From Clostridia bacterium (GTDB lineage: Bacteria; Bacillota; Clostridia; Christensenellales; Aristaeellaceae): 57,374 nt of DNA. Under the pieces are notes generated by a model that was given only the letters and a program-made list of their open reading frames with translations, was not told where the DNA came from and did not search any database. The stretch covers positions 1-57,374 of the forward strand of contig JAFPWU010000030.1 in the NCBI GenBank assembly GCA_017412715.1, given 5' to 3'. Positions 52,583 through 57,374 of the stretch are shown here, in pieces. The translations under genes were made by a program, and so were the position numbers. The first letter of the stretch is position 1; each line of letters begins with the position of its first letter.

Positions 52583-52744
52583 AAAAAGCTGCACCTCCGC
52601 AAGGACAGACCTCCCCCCTCTTTCCAGCGGCGCTTCCGCGGGAAGAGAAGTCCCCGGACCTGTTGTCCAGATTCCTGTGAAAACACACAAAATCTATTCA
52701 AAAGCCACCCGGAGCGAAGGCGGCGAAAAAACTTTCGTTACGAG

Positions 52745-52773
52745 ATATTAACATACAGTCCCACTTTTGTCAA
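52745..52773 (-). promoter_or_regulatory. Promoter of the metallo-hydrolase gene
   Basis: Minus strand TTGACA (52768-52773), 17 bases, TAATAT (52745-52750). A TTTTCCACA box (52777-52785) sits directly upstream of the -35, so DnaA might influence it. Confidence 0.75.
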
Positions 52774-52865
52774 TTTTTTTCCACAATTAAGCCATAAAAT
52801 TGCCCTAAAAAAGAGAAAATAAAGAAAAAATAGGTGGGTAAAACCCACCGAAAGGAAGAACAGGA

Positions 52866-54086
52866 TTACAGGAGGATTTCCCGGGAGTGATCCATTCCCC
52901 TGGCGGAGGGAAGAGGGACGCCCATGAGACCGGCAATCGTCGGGGCCACGTCCCGCATGGGCATGGAGGGAAGTTCAATTCCCTTCCGGATCCCTTTTCC
53001 GAAGACCGCGAAGAGGCAGTTTTCCCCAGGGTGCCCCGGACCGAAGCCATGGGTGGCTTTCTCCCGCTTATTCTCATCCAGCCCGTCGCTGAAAACCACC
53101 TGATCCGCGGCTTCGCAGGCGAAGACGGGGCCGGGAACCGCATGCATCCTCCTCAGATCCTCCGGACCATAGAGGCGCCGGATGCCGTTTTCCTTCAGAC
53201 GGGACTGGAGAAGGGACAGGGCCCTGGCCGGATCCGCCCCTTCCCTCCGGGCGAAAAAATAGGCGCTCTCTCCGTTGCTCTGAACCCCGAAGTCATCGGC
53301 CAGGTCAAGTTTTTTCAGGGTTTCCGTCAGATTGACCGTGACGGAAATATCCGACTGGCCATGATCGCTGACGGCGATCAGCAGGGCGTCCTCCATCCCG
53401 GGGGTTTCCCCCATGGCCTGCAGAATCCGGTCCAGCCGTTCCTCATTCCGGCGGATCGCGTCCCGGGCCTCGGGGCTGAAGGTGCCGTGATGATGACGCA
53501 TCTCATCCAAGTCGATGAGATGAACCGCGGTCAGATCCGGCCTGTGCCTGCGGATGGCCCGGCAGGTGATGGCGGCCGCATAGTTGCTCAGTCCCGGCTC
53601 GGAAATCCCCTGCCGGAGGGAGCCGAAGCGCCGCTCCCCGTCCAGGATGAAGGCCGGGGAGCCGTATCGGAGCGTTTTCAGGACGATATTCTCTCCGGGA
53701 AGAGGGTGAACCTCCGGAAAGCACCAGGAGACGGCGGGGTTTTTGCAGCAGACGGGCCAGAGCACCGTACAGCTCTTCCTCCGGGCCGCCTTCACCGCGT
53801 CGAAGAGGGTGGGCACGGCAATATGCTTCCGCTCCCAGTACCAGACCCGATGCCGGTTCGGCGTGTCCGGCTGCCAGGGCTGGTTCTGTCCCACCAGGGT
53901 ATCCTCCGGATCGCATCCGGTCACCAGGGTTACATGGGCCGGATAGGTTAGGGCGGGAAAGACGGTCTTCACCTGCCGGCAGAAAACCCCCTCCCGGAGC
54001 ATCCGGCTGAGGGTGCTGTCCGGCTGAAGTTCTTTGATATCCGCGTCAAAAAACGCGTCCAGGGAAACGAGTACTGCTTTTCTCAT
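52866..54086 (-). CDS. Alkaline-phosphatase-superfamily phosphodiesterase/pyrophosphatase
   Basis: 406 residues from ATG 54086; the longer open frame to 54830 is antisense to the radical SAM gene. Type I phosphodiesterase fold (PF01663): VLVSLDAFFDAD for the first metal Asp, nucleophile Thr47 in FPALTYPAHVTLVTG, HLIDLDEMRHHHG and VSDHGQSD for the remaining metal ligands. Hydrolyses phosphate mono- or diesters; substrate unknown. No signal peptide, so cytoplasmic. Divergent from the PflA-like gene. Confidence 0.83.
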   Translation of the reverse strand: MRKAVLVSLDAFFDADIKELQPDSTLSRMLREGVFCRQVKTVFPALTYPAHVTLVTGCDPEDTLVGQNQPWQPDTPNRHRVWYWERKHIAVPTLFDAVKAARRKSCTVLWPVCCKNPAVSWCFPEVHPLPGENIVLKTLRYGSPAFILDGERRFGSLRQGISEPGLSNYAAAITCRAIRRHRPDLTAVHLIDLDEMRHHHGTFSPEARDAIRRNEERLDRILQAMGETPGMEDALLIAVSDHGQSDISVTVNLTETLKKLDLADDFGVQSNGESAYFFARREGADPARALSLLQSRLKENGIRRLYGPEDLRRMHAVPGPVFACEAADQVVFSDGLDENKREKATHGFGPGHPGENCLFAVFGKGIRKGIELPSMPMRDVAPTIAGLMGVPLPSARGMDHSREILL

Positions 54087-54113
54087 CTTTTGCGTCCGCC
54101 TCAGGAAAAGAGT

Positions 54114-54142
54114 TTGACAGACAAAACAACCGGCCATATGAT
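54114..54142 (+). promoter_or_regulatory. Promoter of the PflA-like gene
   Basis: TTGACA (54114-54119), 17 bases, TATGAT (54137-54142). The -10 box overlaps that of the opposing promoter. Confidence 0.78.
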
Positions 54143-54167
54143 AAGATGAAACCCCCGGAAATGTCAA
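54138..54167 (-). promoter_or_regulatory. Promoter of the phosphodiesterase gene
   Basis: Minus strand TTGACA (54162-54167), 18 bases, TATCAT (54138-54143). Five bases of its -10 are shared with the plus-strand -10, so only one promoter can be melted at a time. Confidence 0.72.
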
Positions 54168-54230
54168 TTTCAGCCGGGAGGATCCCCGCGAAGAACCCGC
54201 GGATCCCGCCGGCAAAGAGAAGGAAACCGA

Positions 54231-55103
54231 ATGAAATGTAATCTTTGCCCCCGGAGATGCGGGGCGGACAGAGCGGAAAAAAAAGGATTCTGCGGACTGG
54301 GGCAGGAGATGCTGATTGGCCGGATCGCGCCCCATCTGTGGGAGGAACCGCCCATCTCGGGCCTCCGGGGAACGGGGGCCGTGTTCTTCTCGGGATGCAC
54401 CCTGCGATGCGCCTACTGCCAGAATGGGGATATTTCTCACCGGAACCAGGGAAGAACCTTTACGCCCCGGGAGCTGGCGGAAAGCATGCGCCGGCTGGAG
54501 GAGGCAGGGATGGAATCCATCTCCCTGATCACCGGCACCCCCCATCTGCCCGGCATTCTGGAGGCCCTGGAAATCTATCGCCCTTCTCTCCCCCTGGTGT
54601 GGAACACCTCCGGATATGAGACGGTGGAAACGCTGAAAAGGCTTGAGGGAGTGGTCGATGTCTATCTGCCGGATCTGAAGCACTGGTCCGCCCGGATGGG
54701 AGAGGTGTGCGCGAAGGCGCCGGATTATTTTGAAAAGACCTCCCTGGCCATCCGGGAGATGTGCAGGCAGACGGGGATTCCGCAATACAGCGACCGGGGA
54801 ATCATGACCCGCGGAACGCTGATCCGGCACCTGATTCTTCCAGGGCTGACGGGAGAAAGCATGAAACTGCTGACCTGGGTTAAGGATACCCTACCCGGGG
54901 GAACGCCCGTCAGTCTGATGCGGCAGTATATTCCGTACAACGGCGTTCGGATTCCGGGACTGGACCGCCGGGTGACGGAGGATGAATACAGAAGGGTAAG
55001 GGATCATATGATCGCGCTGGATCTGCCGGGCTTCCTGCAGGAGCCGGAGGCAGCGGATCCGGATTTTGTGCCGGCGTTTAACCGGGAGGACAGCTTTATT
55101 TAA
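54231..55103 (+). CDS. PflA-like radical SAM protein
   Basis: 290 residues. The radical SAM cluster motif is CTLRCAYC (C56, C60, C63). An extra N-terminal Cys set (C3, C6, C10, C21 in MKCNLCPRRCGADR...FCG) resembles the YfkAB/PflA-like proteins with a rubredoxin-like or second-cluster start. ITGTPHLPGILEAL and YLPDLKHW follow. Annotated homologues are called pyruvate-formate-lyase activating enzymes, but no glycyl radical enzyme gene is nearby, so the true substrate is open. The start follows GAGAAGGAAACCGA. Confidence 0.83.
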   Translation: MKCNLCPRRCGADRAEKKGFCGLGQEMLIGRIAPHLWEEPPISGLRGTGAVFFSGCTLRCAYCQNGDISHRNQGRTFTPRELAESMRRLEEAGMESISLITGTPHLPGILEALEIYRPSLPLVWNTSGYETVETLKRLEGVVDVYLPDLKHWSARMGEVCAKAPDYFEKTSLAIREMCRQTGIPQYSDRGIMTRGTLIRHLILPGLTGESMKLLTWVKDTLPGGTPVSLMRQYIPYNGVRIPGLDRRVTEDEYRRVRDHMIALDLPGFLQEPEAADPDFVPAFNREDSFI

Positions 55104-55207
55104 AGAAAAGTGGAATAATTGCTCCAGGGGCTGAAATCCGCCTGAGCGAAGAGGGCTCAGAACGAAGGGAAGAAATGGCCTTTTCCGGAAAAAAAGGTTT
55201 GAAAACA

Positions 55208-55249
55208 ATTGGGCGGCCAGCGCCTGAACAGAGGCGAAGGCCGCCCAAT
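55208..55249. terminator. Terminator-like stem between convergent genes
   Basis: ATTGGGCGGCC (55208-55218) and GGCCGCCCAAT (55239-55249) pair perfectly with an inner GCGCC/GGCG stem. It lacks a long T-run but separates the PflA-like gene from fumC. Confidence 0.6.
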
Positions 55250-55299
55250 GGATATGGATTTATCGTTTCCGGAGTCCGCATTTCCGCGGAAGGGCTGTC

Positions 55300-56676
55300 T
55301 CAGATCATTTCCTCCGGATGGAAAACGGCGTCAAATTCCTCAGGGGTCAGGAATCCGAGGCGAACGCAGGCCTCCTTCAGGGAGATGTCCTCCTGAAAGG
55401 CCAGTTTCACCGTTTTGGCGGCGTTTTCATATCCGATATGAGGGTTCAGGGCGGTGGCCAGCATCAGGGAATGATGCAGGTTCAGCCGCATCTTTTCCCG
55501 ATCGGCCCGGATGCCGGAGGCGCAGCGGTCCGTGAAGGAAAGAATGGATTCGCTCAGCAGCCGGACGGACTGGAGAAAATTATAGGCGATGACGGGCATG
55601 AAGACATTCAGCTCGAAATTGCCCTGGGAGGCGGCGATGCCGATGGCCGCGTCGTTTCCCATGACCTGGACGGCCACCATGGTCACCTGTTCGCACTGGG
55701 TGGGATTCACCTTTCCGGGCATGATGGAGCTGCCGGGCTCATTTTCCGGAATCCGGATCTCCCCCAGGCCGCAGCGGGGTCCGGAGGCCAGCCAGCGCAC
55801 GTCGTTGGCGATCTTCATCATATCCGCCGCCAGGGCTTTGACGGCACCGTGGGCAAAGACGATCTCGTCCTTGCTGGTCAGGGCGTGGAATTTGTTTTCC
55901 GCCGTGCGGAAGGCTTTTCCCGTCAGGCGGCTGATTTCCTCCGCGGCCTTTTCCGCAAACCCCTTCGGCGCGTTCAGCCCCGTGCCGACCGCGGTGCCGC
56001 CCAGCGCCAGTTCCCGCAGCGGATTCAGGGAGAGGCGGAGCATTTCCGTATCCCGGGTCAGGGAAGCACGCCATCCGCTGATCTCCTGGCCGAAGGAAAT
56101 GGGCACCGCGTCCTGCAGATGGGTCCGGCCGCTTTTGACCGCGTCCCGGTTTTCCGCCTCCAGACGCTGAAGCACGGAGATCAGCCCTTCCGCCGCGGGG
56201 ATCAGCCGATCCTCCAGGGAGAGCACCGCGGCGATATGCAGCGCGGTGGGAAAGGTATCGTTGCTGCTCTGGCTCATGTTCACATCGTCATTGGGATGGC
56301 AGAGCCTGCTCCCCGCCAGCTCGTTCGCCCGGTTGGCGATAACCTCGTTGGCGTTCATATTGCTCTGGGTGCCGCTGCCGGTCTGCCAGACCACCAGAGG
56401 AAAATGATCCATCAGCTTTCCTTCCGCCACCTCCCGGGCGGCGGCACAGAGGGCCCGGCATTTCTCCCCGGTCATCTTTTCCGGCCTCAGGGAGGCGTTG
56501 GCCAGGGCGGAGGCTTCCTTCAGCACTCCGAAGGCGCGGACGATCTCCTCCGGCATGGTCTCCCGGCCGGCGCCGATGGGGAAATTATCCCGGCTCCGCT
56601 GGGTCTGGGCGCCCCAATATTTCTCCTCCGGAACCTGTACCTCTCCCATGGAATCATGTTCAATCCGAAAACTCAT
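55300..56676 (-). CDS. fumC: Class II fumarate hydratase
   Basis: 458 residues. Carries the fumarase/aspartase signature GSSIMPGKVNPTQCEQ, the SSNDTFPTA segment and GRTHLQDAVPI. Interconverts malate and fumarate without iron-sulfur cofactors. With the fumarate-reductase operon at 10974-13853 it would supply fumarate for reduction to succinate. TTTGGAGGAAAGGATACG lies just upstream, and an extended -10 TGCTACAAT (minus strand, ATTGTA at 56722-56727) is a likely promoter. Confidence 0.94.
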   Translation of the reverse strand: MSFRIEHDSMGEVQVPEEKYWGAQTQRSRDNFPIGAGRETMPEEIVRAFGVLKEASALANASLRPEKMTGEKCRALCAAAREVAEGKLMDHFPLVVWQTGSGTQSNMNANEVIANRANELAGSRLCHPNDDVNMSQSSNDTFPTALHIAAVLSLEDRLIPAAEGLISVLQRLEAENRDAVKSGRTHLQDAVPISFGQEISGWRASLTRDTEMLRLSLNPLRELALGGTAVGTGLNAPKGFAEKAAEEISRLTGKAFRTAENKFHALTSKDEIVFAHGAVKALAADMMKIANDVRWLASGPRCGLGEIRIPENEPGSSIMPGKVNPTQCEQVTMVAVQVMGNDAAIGIAASQGNFELNVFMPVIAYNFLQSVRLLSESILSFTDRCASGIRADREKMRLNLHHSLMLATALNPHIGYENAAKTVKLAFQEDISLKEACVRLGFLTPEEFDAVFHPEEMI

Positions 56677-56752
56677 GGATTTCGTATCCTTTCCTCCAAA
56701 AAATGCGTGGGATCCGGGAAGATTGTAGCAGATATTTTTTTAGAAAAAAAGG

Positions 56753-56781
56753 TTGCAAAACAAAGGAAAAACAAGTAGAAT
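56753..56781 (+). promoter_or_regulatory. gap promoter
   Basis: TTGCAA (56753-56758), 17 bases, TAGAAT (56776-56781), about 60 bases before the gap start. Confidence 0.7.
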
Positions 56782-56841
56782 AAGGTTTGGGGCTCGATTT
56801 GCGCCTCTCAATACGTATTATTGAAACAGGAGGTTTTTCCC

Positions 56842-57374
56842 ATGGCTGTGAAAGTTGCGATCAATGGCTTTGGACGGATTGGCCGTCTGGCGTTCCGTCA
56901 GATGTTCGGCGCGGAAGGATACGAGGTTGTTGCGATCAATGACCTGACCTCTCCTGCCATGCTGGCCCACCTGCTGAAGTATGACACCGCCCAGAAGGGC
57001 TATTGCGGCGTGATTGGCGAGAATAAGCACACCGTCGCTTCCAAGGAGCCCGTCTTCGAAGAAGACGGCAAGACCGTGAAGGTCCCCGGCTCCATCACCG
57101 TGGACGGCAAGGAAATCACCATCTATGCCGAGCCCAAGGCTGCGAACCTGCCCTGGAAAGAGCTGGATGTGGACGTGGTGCTGGAGTGCACCGGTTTCTA
57201 CACCTCCAAGGCCAAGGCTCAGGCGCACATTGACGCCGGCGCCAAGAAGGTCGTTATCTCCGCTCCTGCCGGAAACGATCTGCCCACCATCGTTTACAAC
57301 GTGAACCACAATGTGCTGAAGCCCGAAGACACCGTGATCTCCGCCGCTTCCTGCACCACCAACTGCCTGGCCCC
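56842..57374 (+). CDS. gap: Glyceraldehyde-3-phosphate dehydrogenase, type I (5' part)
   Basis: About 177 residues before the window ends; the full protein is about 335-340. Opens [20 protein letters not shown] (NAD-binding), and the visible end [12 protein letters not shown] holds the catalytic Cys. Oxidises glyceraldehyde 3-phosphate in glycolysis. CAGGAGG precedes the ATG. Its codon use looks biased and uniform, fitting a highly expressed gene. Confidence 0.96.
   Translation, partial: MAVKVAINGFGRIGRLAFRQMFGAEGYEVVAINDLTSPAMLAHLLKYDTAQKGYCGVIGENKHTVASKEPVFEEDGKTVKVPGSITVDGKEITIYAEPKAANLPWKELDVDVVLECTGFYTSKAKAQAHIDAGAKKVVISAPAGNDLPTIVYNVNHNVLKPEDTVISAASCTTNCLA

Noticed and set aside
54087-54830. 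Upstream extension of the phosphodiesterase frame
   Set aside because: Antisense to the radical SAM gene and upstream of a strong promoter and ATG 54086.
1-57374. CRISPR arrays, tRNA genes, intact insertion sequences or an integrase
   Set aside because: I looked for regular spaced repeats, tRNA-like folds and transposase or recombinase motifs on both strands by eye and found none. The attachment-bounded island has no visible integrase left.

Overview
The window looks like about 57 kb of chromosome from a fairly GC-rich Bacillota, most likely a gut or rumen Clostridia. The evidence is two exact copies of the Bacillus-type parS site, a dnaN-recF-addA block, a RepA_N/ParA element remnant, CUT1 sugar transporters without their own ATPase, and TTGACA/TATAAT-type promoters. 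Both sugar-binding proteins have plain signal peptides without a lipobox cysteine, a style I associate with Christensenellales-like lineages; that placement is a guess.

Left edge to 8.8 kb: the first 27 bases are the 5' end of a 16S rRNA gene on the minus strand, with its promoter at 203-231. rlmD (rumA) reads away from it. The 3' end of rlmD is a known insertion site for clostridial integrative elements, and what follows is a decayed, lower-GC island: repA, parA, a truncated parB, a double-domain GNAT, an ATPase with a nuclease-like tail, a membrane-anchored MerR regulator with a YhfC-type membrane protein, and several gene fragments. Two further copies of an rlmD-tail attachment sequence (5091-5119 and 6638-6663, sharing 23 identical bases) show repeated insertion and deletion at one site.

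8.8-30.3 kb: a GH3 beta-glucosidase; a sdh/frdCAB operon whose flavoprotein has Gln where the FAD-binding His should be; a minus-strand operon (esterase, two permeases, metallo-hydrolase, binding protein, perhaps a MATE exporter) facing a LacI regulator and an intracellular PL11 rhamnogalacturonan lyase, together a probable rhamnogalacturonan-I locus; a P1 peptidase; a large palindromic repeat; and a solitary carB.

30.4-40 kb: a minus-strand operon cutC - glycosylasparaginase - binding protein - two permeases, divergent from a lactonase-like gene and a GH20 hexosaminidase. This looks like a system for GlcNAc-containing glycans or glycopeptides. A second copy of the palindromic repeat and a DUF1015 gene follow.

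40-57 kb: a stand-alone FakA-like C-terminal domain, polA, rimO, pgsA, then an intergenic region with DnaA-box-like sites and an AT-rich stretch (putative oriC) just before dnaN-recF-addA. Two perfect parS sites flank and lie inside the start of addA, and further DnaA-box clusters lie inside and after addA. The end carries a metallo-hydrolase, an alkaline-phosphatase-superfamily hydrolase, a PflA-like radical SAM protein, fumC and the start of gap. fumC and the fumarate-reductase operon together suggest a reductive malate-fumarate-succinate branch.
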